A stretch of DNA of 33,307 nt from Propionibacterium sp. (GCA_012517965.1 JAAYTZ010000038.1:1-33307), one strand, 5' to 3'; shown: positions 6,606-15,317, counted from the stretch's first letter. Made by a program: numbers and translations. Notes: generated by a model not told the origin, from the sequence alone.

Positions 6606-8282
6606 ATGACCCTGGACGACAGCCCCCGCAAACACCGTCGCCCGGACACCCGCCCGGGTCCAGACGAGCCCGACGACGTCGTCCTCGTCGACACCCAGGG
6701 CCGCCCGGTGGGCCGGGCCGACCGCACGGCGGTCCACCACGCCGACACCCCGCTGCACCTGGCGTTCTCGACCTACATCTTCAACGCGCGCCGCGAGGTC
6801 CTCGTCACCCGCCGCGCGCTCGGCAAGAAGACCTGGCCGGGCGTCTGGACCAACTCCTGCTGCGGCCATCCCAAGCCCGGCGAGGCGATCGAGGACGCCG
6901 CCCGGCGCCGCATCCGCGAGGAACTCGGCCTGCACGTCGGCCCGCTGGTCCCGCTGCTGCCCGACTTCCGGTACCGCGCGACCGACGCCTCCGGCATCGT
7001 CGAGAACGAGATCTGCCCGGTGTTCGCCGCCTTCGTCGCCGACGAGACACCCACCCCCGAGCCGGGGGAGGTCGCCGAGTGGGCCTGGGTGCCCTGGGAG
7101 AACCTCATCACCGCGATCGCCGCCACCCCGCACGTCTACAGCCCCTGGTCGGCACTCCAGGTGCCGCGCATCGCGGCCGCCTTCACCGGGCTGGACTGCC
7201 CCACGTTCGCCCCCACCGCCGACGTGGACGCCGCGATCCGCGACGTGGACGCCCTGCTCACCGCCGAGGTGGCCGCCCTGGACGCCGAGTGGGCGTCCTA
7301 CACCGGGGGCCTCGGCCTCGACGTCCTGCGCGCCGACCTGCCCCGCTGGATGGGCGACCTCCTGGTCGGCCGCGGCAAGCGCTTCCGGGTGGGCATGGCC
7401 TACTGGGGCTACATCGCCGCCGGGGGCGTCCACGGGGGGGCGGGCTACCAGCACGCGGTCCGGGCCGCCGCCGCCCTGGAGACCCTGCACCTGTTCGCCC
7501 TCATCCACGACGACGTCATGGACGAGTCGGCCTCGCGCCGCGGCCGGGCCGCCGCCCACATCGAGGCCGCCGCCTGGCACCGCGCCGCACACGCCTACGG
7601 CGACCGCGAGCTGTTCGGGCGCAACCTCGCGATCCTGCTGGGCGACCTGGCCCACACCGTCGCCGACCGCCTCGTCGACGACCTGCCCCGGCCCCTGCGG
7701 GCCGTCTGGTACGCCCTGTCGGTCGAGCTCATCGCCGGGCAGCGCGCCGACCTCACCGGCGCCGCCGCGGGCCGCCGGGACCGGGCCCACGCCGAGCACG
7801 TCGCCCGGGTCAAGTCGGGCCGGTACTCGATCGCCCGCCCGCTCGAACTCGGCGCCACCGCCGCCGGGGCCACCCCCGAGGTCGTCGCCACCCTGCTCGA
7901 GTACGGCGACCACCTGGGCCGCGCCTTCGCCCTGCGCGACGACCACCTGGGCGTCTGGGGCGACCCCGCGCTCACCGGCAAGCCCGCCGGCGACGACCTG
8001 TTCGAGGCCAAGGCGACCGTCCTGCTGTCGCTGGCCCGCGACCGGCTCACCGGCCCGGACGCCGCCCTGCTCGCCCGCGTCGGCACCCCGGCCTTCACCC
8101 ACGACGACGTCCCCGTCCTCGCCGACGCGATGCGCCGCGCCGGCGTCGCGACCGAGGTCGAGCGCCTGATCGCGGACGCCGCCGGCGCCGCCCTGTCCGC
8201 CCTCGGCACCCGTCCGCTCGCCCCCGCCGGGGTCGCCGGGCTCCGGGACGCCGCCCGCACCGTCGCCTGGAGAGACGCATGA
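6606..8282 (+). CDS. crtE: Fused isopentenyl-PP isomerase / geranylgeranyl-PP synthase
   Basis: 558 residues joining two enzymes that feed carotenoid synthesis. The type 1 IDI (Nudix) domain covers about 24-195: WTNSCCGHP gives catalytic Cys86, RRIREELG is the Nudix helix, and ENEICPVF supplies Glu133 and Glu135. The trans-prenyltransferase domain covers about 205-558: the first Asp-rich motif is DDVMD (302-306) and the second is DDHLG (445-449) with Lys459 following. Phe297, five residues before the first motif, fits a GGPP-length product in archaeal-type enzymes. The fusion would isomerise IPP to DMAPP and condense them on one polypeptide. It is the first gene of the carotenoid operon and overlaps crtI by 4 bp. 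Confidence 0.93.
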   Translation: MTLDDSPRKHRRPDTRPGPDEPDDVVLVDTQGRPVGRADRTAVHHADTPLHLAFSTYIFNARREVLVTRRALGKKTWPGVWTNSCCGHPKPGEAIEDAARRRIREELGLHVGPLVPLLPDFRYRATDASGIVENEICPVFAAFVADETPTPEPGEVAEWAWVPWENLITAIAATPHVYSPWSALQVPRIAAAFTGLDCPTFAPTADVDAAIRDVDALLTAEVAALDAEWASYTGGLGLDVLRADLPRWMGDLLVGRGKRFRVGMAYWGYIAAGGVHGGAGYQHAVRAAAALETLHLFALIHDDVMDESASRRGRAAAHIEAAAWHRAAHAYGDRELFGRNLAILLGDLAHTVADRLVDDLPRPLRAVWYALSVELIAGQRADLTGAAAGRRDRAHAEHVARVKSGRYSIARPLELGATAAGATPEVVATLLEYGDHLGRAFALRDDHLGVWGDPALTGKPAGDDLFEAKATVLLSLARDRLTGPDAALLARVGTPAFTHDDVPVLADAMRRAGVATEVERLIADAAGAALSALGTRPLAPAGVAGLRDAARTVAWRDA

Positions 8283-9826
8283 GCACCCCGCAGCAGACCC
8301 GCCCCACCGCCCGCCCGACCCGGCGCCCCTCCCGACGCCCCACGGGCCGCCCGGCCCACGTGGCGGTCGTCGGCGCCGGCCTGTCCGGGCTGGCGGCCGC
8401 ACTGCACCTGGCCGGGGACGGGCACCGCGTCACCGTCGTCGACCAGCTCCCGATCCCGGGCGGCCGCTACGGCCTGCTCGAGCGCGACGGCTTCCGCTTC
8501 GAAACCGGCCCCACCGTGTTCACGATGGTGCCGCTGCTCGAGGACGCGTTCGCCGCGGTCGGCCGCACGGCGTCCGACTACGTGACCCTGAACCTGCTCG
8601 ACCCGGCCTATCACGCGCACTTCGCGGACGGGTCGACCCTGCTCGTCCGGCCGGGGCACGAGAAGATGCGCGCCGAGATCCTCGCCCAGTCGGGCGCGAA
8701 GGACGCCGCGGCGTTCGACAGGTTCGTCGCCTGGCTGAAGCGGCTCAACGACGTCGAGCTGCCGCACTTCATCGACGTGAACTTCAACTCGCCGCTCGGG
8801 CTGCTCAAGGCGCCGCGCGCGGCGGCCGAGCTCGTCGCCCTCGGCGGCTTCGGCCGGCTCGGCCCCGCGGTCGCGCGCCGGTTCGACGACGAGCGCCTGC
8901 ACCGGATCTTCAGCTTCCAGGCCATGTACGCCGGCCTCGCCCCCGCCCAGGCGCTGGCCCTCTACGCCGTCATCACCTACATGGACTCAGTCGAGGGCGT
9001 CTGGTTCCCCGACGGCGGCATGCACGCCGTCCCGCGGGCCATGGCGCAGGCCGCCGAGGACGCCGGCGTCGAGTTCCGCTACTCGACGCCCGTCGACCGG
9101 GTCGAGCGGCGGGACGACGGGTCGGCGTCCGGGCTGCGGCTGGCGAGCGGCGAACGGCTCGCCGCGGACGCCGTCGTGCTCACCGCGGACCTGCCGATCG
9201 CCTACGAGCGGCTGCTGCCCGGCGTGCCGGCCCCGCGGGTGGCCCGCAGCGGCCGGTTCTCGCCGAGCGCGGTGGTGTGGCACGTGGGCGTCCGCGGCGA
9301 CGTGCCCGAGCGGGCCGGGCACCACAACATCCACTTCGGGCGGGCGTGGGACGAGGCCTTCAAGGACCTGCTCGACCGCGGCGTCCCGATGGCGGACCCG
9401 TCGCGGTTCGTCGCCGTGCACTCCCTCGACGACCCGGGCGCCGCACCCCCCGGCCACCACACCCTCTACGTGCTGGAGCCCGCCCCCAACCTGCGGGCGG
9501 GCCGGCTCCTCGACTGGGACGCCGAGGGCCCCCGCCTGCGCGACCGCATGCTCGGCTGGCTCGACGCGTTCGGCTACCCCACGGACATCGTCACCGAGGA
9601 GCTGGTTACCCCCGCCGACTGGGCCCGCCAGGGCATGGCCGCCGGGACGCCGTTCGCGCTGGCCCACACGTTCGCCCAGACCGGGCCGTTCCGGCCGAAG
9701 AACATCGACCGGCGGGCGCCGGGCGTGGTGTTCGCGGGCTCGGGCACCACCCCGGGCGTCGGGATCCCGATGGTGCTGGTGTCGGGCAAGCTGGCCGCGC
9801 GCCGCGTCGAGGAGTACCTGCGATGA
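8279..9826 (+). CDS. crtI: Phytoene desaturase CrtI
   Basis: 515-residue FAD-dependent carotenoid desaturase that introduces double bases into phytoene, normally giving neurosporene or lycopene. The Rossmann motif VVGAGLSGLAAA (Gly32, Gly34, Gly37) and the C-terminal carotenoid-oxidoreductase signature FAGSGTTPGVGIPMVLVSGK are both clear. The first 25 residues are an Arg/Pro-rich extension outside the fold. Start ATG overlaps the crtE stop (ATGA) and its own stop overlaps crtB in the same way, so translation is probably coupled. It is the only desaturase in the cluster; no second crtI-like gene is seen. Confidence 0.95.
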   Translation: MSTPQQTRPTARPTRRPSRRPTGRPAHVAVVGAGLSGLAAALHLAGDGHRVTVVDQLPIPGGRYGLLERDGFRFETGPTVFTMVPLLEDAFAAVGRTASDYVTLNLLDPAYHAHFADGSTLLVRPGHEKMRAEILAQSGAKDAAAFDRFVAWLKRLNDVELPHFIDVNFNSPLGLLKAPRAAAELVALGGFGRLGPAVARRFDDERLHRIFSFQAMYAGLAPAQALALYAVITYMDSVEGVWFPDGGMHAVPRAMAQAAEDAGVEFRYSTPVDRVERRDDGSASGLRLASGERLAADAVVLTADLPIAYERLLPGVPAPRVARSGRFSPSAVVWHVGVRGDVPERAGHHNIHFGRAWDEAFKDLLDRGVPMADPSRFVAVHSLDDPGAAPPGHHTLYVLEPAPNLRAGRLLDWDAEGPRLRDRMLGWLDAFGYPTDIVTEELVTPADWARQGMAAGTPFALAHTFAQTGPFRPKNIDRRAPGVVFAGSGTTPGVGIPMVLVSGKLAARRVEEYLR

Positions 9827-10749
9827 CCGACGCCCTCGACGCCGGCTACCGGCGCTGCGCCGAGCTGACCAAGAAGCACGGCACCACCTACTACTGGGGG
9901 GCGCGGCTGCTGCCCGCCGGCCAGCGGCGCGACGTGTTCGCCGTCTACGCGCTGTGCCGGCTGGCCGACGACATCGTCGACGAGCCCGACACCGTGCAGC
10001 CCGAGGACACCGCGGTTCCCCGCGACGGGACGCCCGCCGAACGGCTGGCCGCCTTCCGGGCCGGCTTCTTCGACGCGCTGGCCCGCGGCACCGCCGAGCA
10101 GCCGGTCATGGCGGCGATCGTCGACAGCATCAACCGCCGCGGCACCGACCCCGAGTGCTTCGAGCGGTTCTTCGACGCCATGGCCGCCGACCTGACCGAG
10201 ACCACCTGGGCCACCTGGGCGGACCTGCGCGACCGCTACATGGAGGGCTCGGCCGCCGTCATCGGCGAGATGATGCTCCCGGTGCTCGAGCCGCTCACCC
10301 CGGACGCCAAGGGCCCGGCCCGGGCGCTGGGCAACGCGTTCCAGCTCACCAACTTCCTGCGCGACGTCGCCGAGGACCTCGACCGCGGCCGCGTCTACCT
10401 CCCGCAGGCCGATCTGGCCCGGCACGGCGCCGACCCGGCGCTGCGCCGGGTGACGCCGGAGTGGCGGGCGATGATGGCCGAGCAGATCGCCCGCAACCGG
10501 GCGCTGTACGCCGAGGGGCAGCGCGGACTCGCCATGCTGCCGCCCGCGTCGCGCCGCTGCGTGGGCACCGCCCTGGTGCTGTACAGCCGCATCCTCGACC
10601 GCATCGAGGACGCCGACTACGACGTGTTCTCCGGGCGCCTCCGGGTGCCCGACCGCGAGAAGGTGGCCCTCACCGTGCGCGCGCTGACCCTCGGGGTGCC
10701 GCACGTCGACTTCGCCCCGCGCCCCCGGCGGGCGTCCGCGGCGGCGTGA
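9823..10749 (+). CDS. crtB: Phytoene synthase CrtB
   Basis: 308-residue squalene/phytoene synthase joining two GGPP molecules head to head. Both Mg-binding Asp-rich motifs are present: DDIVD (49-53) and RDVAED (Asp181, Asp185), the latter within LTNFLRDVAEDLDRGRVYLP. A TTYYWGARLLP block matches the start of the family fold. Length is normal. The ATG overlaps the crtI stop, and the stop overlaps the GTG of cruF. The order crtI before crtB within the operon is common in actinobacteria. Confidence 0.95.
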   Translation: MTDALDAGYRRCAELTKKHGTTYYWGARLLPAGQRRDVFAVYALCRLADDIVDEPDTVQPEDTAVPRDGTPAERLAAFRAGFFDALARGTAEQPVMAAIVDSINRRGTDPECFERFFDAMAADLTETTWATWADLRDRYMEGSAAVIGEMMLPVLEPLTPDAKGPARALGNAFQLTNFLRDVAEDLDRGRVYLPQADLARHGADPALRRVTPEWRAMMAEQIARNRALYAEGQRGLAMLPPASRRCVGTALVLYSRILDRIEDADYDVFSGRLRVPDREKVALTVRALTLGVPHVDFAPRPRRASAAA

Positions 10750-11600
10750 GCGCGGCGCCGCCGCGGGCGCCGGGCCGGGTGGCCCGGGCCGTCCCCTGGG
10801 CGCTGGCCGTCGCGACCGTGGCCGGCCACATCGCCTGGCCGCTGACCGCCGGGGAGACCCGCCTCACCCTCACGATCGCGACCGTGCTCACCTCGGTGGC
10901 GGCCAGCGTCGGGCACGCCTGGCTGTGGCGCGGGCCGCGCTGGACGGCGTCCTACCTCGCCGTGACCGTCGGCATCGGCTGGCTGGCCGAGGCGATCGGC
11001 GTCGCGACCGGGTGGCCGTTCGGGCCGTACCACTACACCGAGGCGCTGGGGGTGGCGGTGGCCGGGGTGCCGCTGCTGATCCCGCTGGCGTGGTCGATGA
11101 TGGCCTACCCGTGCCTGCTGGCGGCGCAGCGGCTGGTCCGGACGCGCTGGGCGACCGCGCTGCTGGGCGGCTTCCTGTTCACCACCTGGGACCTGTTCCT
11201 CGACCCGCAGATGGTCGGCGAGGGGTACTGGGTGTGGCACGAAGCCGAGCACACGCTGCCCGGCATCCCCGGCATCCCGGTGGGGAACTTCCTCGGCTGG
11301 CTGCTGGTCTCGACGGCGTTCATGGCGCTGCTGAGCCGGCTGCCGCGCGTCGCCGCCCCCACCGGCGTGCCGACGTTCCTTCTCAGCTGGGTGTACTTCT
11401 CCAACGTGTTCGGCAACGCCGTCTACTTCGGCCGGCCCGCGGTCGCCGTCTGGGGCGGCGTCCTGATGGGGCTCGTCGTCGTCCCGTGGTGGGTGAGCCT
11501 GCGGCGTCCGGGCTGGGCGCGGGGCGCCGCGGCGGACGCCGACGCGCCCGTCCCCGCGACCGCCGCGGCCGCCGCGGAGTCGGCCGGTCGGGCCCGATGA
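10746..11600 (+). CDS. cruF: CruF-family carotenoid 1,2-hydratase (DUF422 membrane protein)
   Basis: 284 residues with about seven membrane helices and the DUF422 hallmarks WLAEAIGVATGWPFGPYHYT, FTTWDLFLDPQMV and NFLGWLL. CruF proteins add water across the terminal double bond of acyclic ends, giving a 1-hydroxy group. It stands directly before a CruG-type glycosyltransferase, as in other organisms that make carotenoid glycosides, so its product is the likely acceptor. GTG start overlaps the crtB stop (GTGA). The last 45 residues are an Ala-rich tail. The related archaeal hydratase role on C50 carotenoids is less likely since no elongase gene is here. Confidence 0.85.
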   Translation: MSAAPPRAPGRVARAVPWALAVATVAGHIAWPLTAGETRLTLTIATVLTSVAASVGHAWLWRGPRWTASYLAVTVGIGWLAEAIGVATGWPFGPYHYTEALGVAVAGVPLLIPLAWSMMAYPCLLAAQRLVRTRWATALLGGFLFTTWDLFLDPQMVGEGYWVWHEAEHTLPGIPGIPVGNFLGWLLVSTAFMALLSRLPRVAAPTGVPTFLLSWVYFSNVFGNAVYFGRPAVAVWGGVLMGLVVVPWWVSLRRPGWARGAAADADAPVPATAAAAAESAGRAR

Positions 11601-12745
11601 TCGCCCGGCTCGTCGTCGCCGGCTCGACCGTCGCGGTCGGGCTGGCCGCGCACACCGTCGCGAACCTGCGGCACCTGCGGCGTCCCCAGGCCCGGGGGCC
11701 GGCGATCGCCGAGCGGGTCAGCGTGCTCGTCCCGGCCCGCAACGAGGCCGCCCACGTGGGGATCACGGTGGCCGGGCTGCTCGACCAGGCGGGCGTCCCC
11801 GACCTGGAGGTCATCGTCCTCGACGACGGCTCGACCGACGCGACCCCGGAGATCCTGGGCGGGTTCGCCGACCCGCGGCTCACGGTCGTCACCGGCGCCG
11901 ACGAGCCGCCGCCGCCCGGGTGGCTGGGCAAGCCGTGGGCGTGCGCCCGGCTCGCCGAGCGCGCGACGGGCAGCGTGCTGGTCTTCGCGGACGCCGACGT
12001 CGCCTTCGGCCCGCACGCCCTGCGCGCCGCGGTCGCCGAGCTGCGGGCGGGCGGCTTCGCGCTGGTGTCGCCGTTCCCGCGCGAGGTGGCCGACGACTGG
12101 CTGGGCCGGCTCGTGCAGCCGCTGCTGACCTGGTCGTGGGCCGCGACCTTGCCGCTGCGCCTCGCCGAGACGCTGCCCCACCCGTCCCTGTCGGCGGCCA
12201 ACGGCCAGTTCCTGGTCTTCGACGCGGACGCCTACCGGCGCCTCGGCGGCCACGCGGCCGTCGCCGGCGACGTGCTGGAGGACCTCGGGCTGGCGCGGGC
12301 GGTCAAGGCCGCCGGCGGGCGCGCCGCGCCGCTGAACGCCGCGCACCTGGCGTCGTGCCGCATGTACGCCACGCCGGCGGACCTGGTCGACGGCTACGGC
12401 AAGTCGCTGTGGGCGGCGTTCGGCGGGCCGGCCGGGAGCCTCGCCGTCACCGCGCTGCTCGGGCTGGCCTACGTGGTGCCGCCGCTGGGCGTCCTGCTGG
12501 GTGGGCGGCCGGGCGTCCGGCTGGCCGGGGCCGTCGGCTACGCGGCCGGCGTGGCGGGCCGGGCGGCGGTGGCGGCCCGGGTCGCCAACCGGGTGTGGCC
12601 GGACGCCGCGGCGCACCCCGCGTCCATCGCGGCGTTCGCCGCCCTCAACGGGATCTCGTGGTGGCGGCGGCTGCGCGGCACGGCGTCCTGGAAGGGCCGC
12701 CCGGTCACCGCCGCGCCAGCACCCGCAGCAGCCGGACGCGGTTGA
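11597..12745 (+). CDS. cruG: CruG-type carotenoid glycosyltransferase (GT2)
   Basis: 382-residue membrane-associated family 2 glycosyltransferase. An N-terminal anchor (1-20) precedes the GT-A domain: VSVLVPARNE, the DDGSTD motif, the FADADV (DxD-like) metal site, and a VLEDLGLARA acceptor-site block. Two C-terminal helices lie at about 286-335. With cruF just before it, the expected reaction is glycosylation of the 1-hydroxyl of an acyclic carotenoid. ATG overlaps the cruF stop. Its last 41 bases overlap the 3' end of the opposing acyltransferase gene. Confidence 0.85.
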   Translation: MIARLVVAGSTVAVGLAAHTVANLRHLRRPQARGPAIAERVSVLVPARNEAAHVGITVAGLLDQAGVPDLEVIVLDDGSTDATPEILGGFADPRLTVVTGADEPPPPGWLGKPWACARLAERATGSVLVFADADVAFGPHALRAAVAELRAGGFALVSPFPREVADDWLGRLVQPLLTWSWAATLPLRLAETLPHPSLSAANGQFLVFDADAYRRLGGHAAVAGDVLEDLGLARAVKAAGGRAAPLNAAHLASCRMYATPADLVDGYGKSLWAAFGGPAGSLAVTALLGLAYVVPPLGVLLGGRPGVRLAGAVGYAAGVAGRAAVAARVANRVWPDAAAHPASIAAFAALNGISWWRRLRGTASWKGRPVTAAPAPAAAGRG

Positions 12746-13175
12746 ACCGCAGGATCGCCACGAACGGCGCGTTGACCGCGCAGGCCACCGTGGCGAACAG
12801 CGCCGCCAGCCAGCGGGGGCCGAGGCGGGCGATCGGCACGAGCGAGGCCAGCGACAGCCAGTGCACCCACTCGGCGCGGCGCACTTCGACCAGGTAGCCG
12901 GCCAGCGCCTCCGGCGTCCGGCCGGGCAGGCGTCGCTTGCTGAGGCCGAACACGCCGCCCCACTCGGGGAGCGTGCGGGCCCAGCGGTCGACGCCGAGGC
13001 GGCGGTAGTGGCGGGGCGCGTCCAGGCGGGTGAGCCGCAGCGGCCCCCGGTCGCGGGCCAGCCAGCCGGCCGGCCAGCGGGGCGCGGAGGCGCCGACGGC
13101 GAGGGTCCAGGCGGCGACGATCCCGAGGTCGGCCAGCACCAGCGCGGCCAGGCGCCCCAGCGTCCGCCGGGTCAC
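12705..13175 (-). CDS. crtO: Glycosyl-carotenoid acyltransferase (CrtO of staphyloxanthin type)
   Basis: 156 residues, close to the 165 of Staphylococcus aureus CrtO. It shares that protein's C-terminal core: EVRRAEWVHWLS (97-108), a GPR turn (119-121), an NAPFVAILRFNR segment (135-146) and RLLRVL. The N-terminus has a membrane helix (about 8-26), and RWARTLPEWGG matches the central region. CrtO esterifies the sugar of a carotenoid glycoside with a fatty acid. The gene closes the minus operon; its GTG overlaps the SDR-TspO stop (GTGA), and its tail runs into cruG from the opposite side. The match was made by eye and is to this family rather than to the unrelated ketolase also called CrtO. Confidence 0.82.
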   Translation of the reverse strand: MTRRTLGRLAALVLADLGIVAAWTLAVGASAPRWPAGWLARDRGPLRLTRLDAPRHYRRLGVDRWARTLPEWGGVFGLSKRRLPGRTPEALAGYLVEVRRAEWVHWLSLASLVPIARLGPRWLAALFATVACAVNAPFVAILRFNRVRLLRVLARR

Positions 13176-14566
13176 CTCGGGTTGCGGCGCGCGAGCGCGG
13201 CCGACAGGACGGTCGCGAACGTGCACCACGCCGCGTAGCCGCCGAACGCCGCCGCCTTGCCCGGGCCGGCCTGCGCGGCCCGGCGGGCGAGGTCGACCGC
13301 CGAGCCGGCGAGCACGGCGGCGCCGGCCGTGGCCAGCGGCAGGTGGTGCGCCCGGAAGAACAGCGCGCTCCAGGTGGCGTTGAGCACCAGGTTCAGGCCG
13401 AACGCCCGGCGGAACTCGGCAGCCTCGGCGTCCCGGCCGCGTTCCTCGAGGTCGGCGCTGGTGGCCGTGGCGGCGACGGTGACGAGGGTGTAGAGGCCCG
13501 TCCACACCACCGGGAACGCGACCGCGGGCGGCTGCCAGGCCGGCTTGCGCAGGCCGCGGTACCAGGCGCTGCTCGGGTCGGTGAGCAGCGAGCCCGCCAC
13601 GGCGGTGGCGGCGACCCCGGCGCCGACGCGGCGCAGCGTCCGGCTCCACCGTTTCGGGTCGATGGACGCCGTCGCCAGCCGCACCGCCTCGTCGAAGCCC
13701 TTGAGGCCGCCGGGCGGGTCGCCGAGGAGGTCGCGGGCGTCGTCCTCGCGCTTGACCGCGTCGTGGATCAGGCTGCCCACCAGCGGTTTCGCGATGCCGG
13801 CCGGCACGGGGGTGACCACCCCCACCCAGTGCGACGCCAGCCAGGGGGTCAGCACCGGCACCGTGCCGATCAGCCGCGGCCGCAGCCCGGCCACCTTCGC
13901 GTACCGGCGCATCATCTCGACGTAGGTGAGCACCTCGTCGGACCCGACGTCGATCGTCCGGTTGACGTCGGGCGGCAGGTCGGCCGCCCGGACCAGGTAG
14001 TGCACGACGTCGTCGATCGCGATCGGCTGGATGCGGTTGCGCAGCCACTTCGGCCCCACCGCAGCCGGCAGCCGCTCGGTCAGGTGCCGCAGCATGTCGA
14101 AGGACGCCGACCCGGCCCCCAGCACCACTCCGGCCTGCAGCACCGCGGTCGGCACCCCGGAGCGCAGCAGGATCTCGCCGACCTCGACCCGCGACGCCAG
14201 ATGGTCGGACAGTCCGCCCGGCGGGTGCAGCCCGCTGAGGTAGACGAGCCGCCGGACGCCCGCGTTACGGGCCGCCTGGGCGAAGGTCTCGGCGAGGCGC
14301 CGGTCGCGGGTGCGGAAGTCGCCGCGGCCGTCCATCGAGTGCAGCAGGTAGTAGGCGACGTCGACGCCGGTGAGCGCCGCCAGCACGTCGCCGGCGGCCG
14401 CGGCGTCCCCGGCGACGACCTCGACGCGGTCGCGCCAGTCGGCCTTCAGCCGGGCGGGCGTGCGGACCAGCACGCGGACCCGCCAGCCGGCGGCCAGCAG
14501 GGCCGGCACGAGGCGTCCGCCCACGTAGCCGGTGGCCCCCGTCACGAGGGCGATGCGGTCGGACAT
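13172..14566 (-). CDS. SDR (NmrA/YbjT-like) oxidoreductase fused to TspO/MBR domain
   Basis: 464 residues. The N-terminal atypical short-chain reductase covers about 3-305 with the NAD(P) motif TGATGYVGG (9-17); the classical YxxxK pair is not evident. The C-terminal TspO/MBR domain covers about 310-464 with five helices: WYRGLRKPAWQPP (335-347), the FPVVWTGLYTL block, LNLVLNATWSALFF and the closing helices. TspO (CrtK in Rhodobacter) binds porphyrins and tunes pigment synthesis, and here it is inside a carotenoid operon. The N-terminal part may act on a pigment or its lipid. Start ATG follows the CPBP stop by one base, with GGGAGG before it. Confidence 0.85.
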   Translation of the reverse strand: MSDRIALVTGATGYVGGRLVPALLAAGWRVRVLVRTPARLKADWRDRVEVVAGDAAAAGDVLAALTGVDVAYYLLHSMDGRGDFRTRDRRLAETFAQAARNAGVRRLVYLSGLHPPGGLSDHLASRVEVGEILLRSGVPTAVLQAGVVLGAGSASFDMLRHLTERLPAAVGPKWLRNRIQPIAIDDVVHYLVRAADLPPDVNRTIDVGSDEVLTYVEMMRRYAKVAGLRPRLIGTVPVLTPWLASHWVGVVTPVPAGIAKPLVGSLIHDAVKREDDARDLLGDPPGGLKGFDEAVRLATASIDPKRWSRTLRRVGAGVAATAVAGSLLTDPSSAWYRGLRKPAWQPPAVAFPVVWTGLYTLVTVAATATSADLEERGRDAEAAEFRRAFGLNLVLNATWSALFFRAHHLPLATAGAAVLAGSAVDLARRAAQAGPGKAAAFGGYAAWCTFATVLSAALARRNPR

Positions 14567-14567
14567 G

Positions 14568-15290
14568 TCAGCCTCCCAGGGCGGTCAGGATCGGTGGCAG
14601 CAGGAACAGCATGCCCAGCGACCAGGTGAGATGTGAGGTCATGGGGCCCAGGACGCCGCCGGTCACCCGGCGCTGGGCGGCGGTCAGCAGCCCCAGGCAG
14701 ACGCCGGCGAACGTCAGCAGCGGCACCCCCGAGAACAGGGTGGACGCGGCGTAGAGGGCGGTGGAGCCGATCAGGGTGGCCCGCCCCTCGAGGGCGGAGT
14801 AGACCGCCCCGCGGAAGAACAGCTCCTCGGCCAGCCCGTTGACGGCGGTGACGGCGGCCACGATGCCCAGCGAGCCGACGCTGGCGTGCGCGAGCAGCCC
14901 CTCGACCGGCCCGGCCAGCAGCGGGATGCGCGCCACGACGACCGCGCCGGCCAGGAAGATCGCCAGCAGGATGATCCCGAGCAGGAACCCCTGCAGGACG
15001 CCGCGGCTGCGGCGTCCGTCGCGCGTCACGCCCCGCCCGAGCCGCAGGGGCCCGGACGCCAGCGCGCCGGTCGTCCAGATGGCGGCGACGCCGAGGGTGG
15101 CGGCGTAGAACAGCGGATCGCCCGGCCGGATCGCCAGCGCCAGCCCGAGCGCGACCGCCCCGAGCGCGACCGTGGCGGCGACGACGAGGCGGCGCCGACG
15201 GCGGACCGCGGGCGGCTCCGCCGGGGCCGGGTCCACGGGCAGCAGCAGCGACGCGGTCAGGAAGGCGCGCAGCTCACGGACGACGGGCAA
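14568..15290 (-). CDS. CPBP-family intramembrane glutamic protease
   Basis: 240-residue multi-pass protein of the CAAX/CPBP (Rce1, Abi) family. The catalytic pair is in AEELFFRG (Glu155, Glu156, Arg160) and a second motif has His220 in MTSHLTW. About six to seven membrane helices are predicted. Function in bacteria ranges from membrane proteolysis to bacteriocin self-protection; here it heads an operon with a TspO fusion and a carotenoid acyltransferase. The start is TTG with GGGAGG just upstream; no ATG fits. It is preceded by a promoter and the shared direct-repeat operator. Confidence 0.85.
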   Translation of the reverse strand: MPVVRELRAFLTASLLLPVDPAPAEPPAVRRRRRLVVAATVALGAVALGLALAIRPGDPLFYAATLGVAAIWTTGALASGPLRLGRGVTRDGRRSRGVLQGFLLGIILLAIFLAGAVVVARIPLLAGPVEGLLAHASVGSLGIVAAVTAVNGLAEELFFRGAVYSALEGRATLIGSTALYAASTLFSGVPLLTFAGVCLGLLTAAQRRVTGGVLGPMTSHLTWSLGMLFLLPPILTALGG

Positions 15291-15317
15291 TGGCCTCCCT
15301 TCCGGTGCGGTCCCCCG

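Noticed and set aside
5778-8402. An 874-codon open frame on the minus strand
   Set aside because: It is antisense to the idi-crtE gene, Gly/Asp/Val-rich and without domains. It is a GC-rich shadow frame; only its 3' end (5778-6011) has its own start and a membrane helix.
12705-13175. Carotenoid ketolase (the other protein called CrtO)
   Set aside because: There is no FAD-binding motif and the length is only 156 residues; the conserved blocks match the glycosyl-carotenoid acyltransferase.
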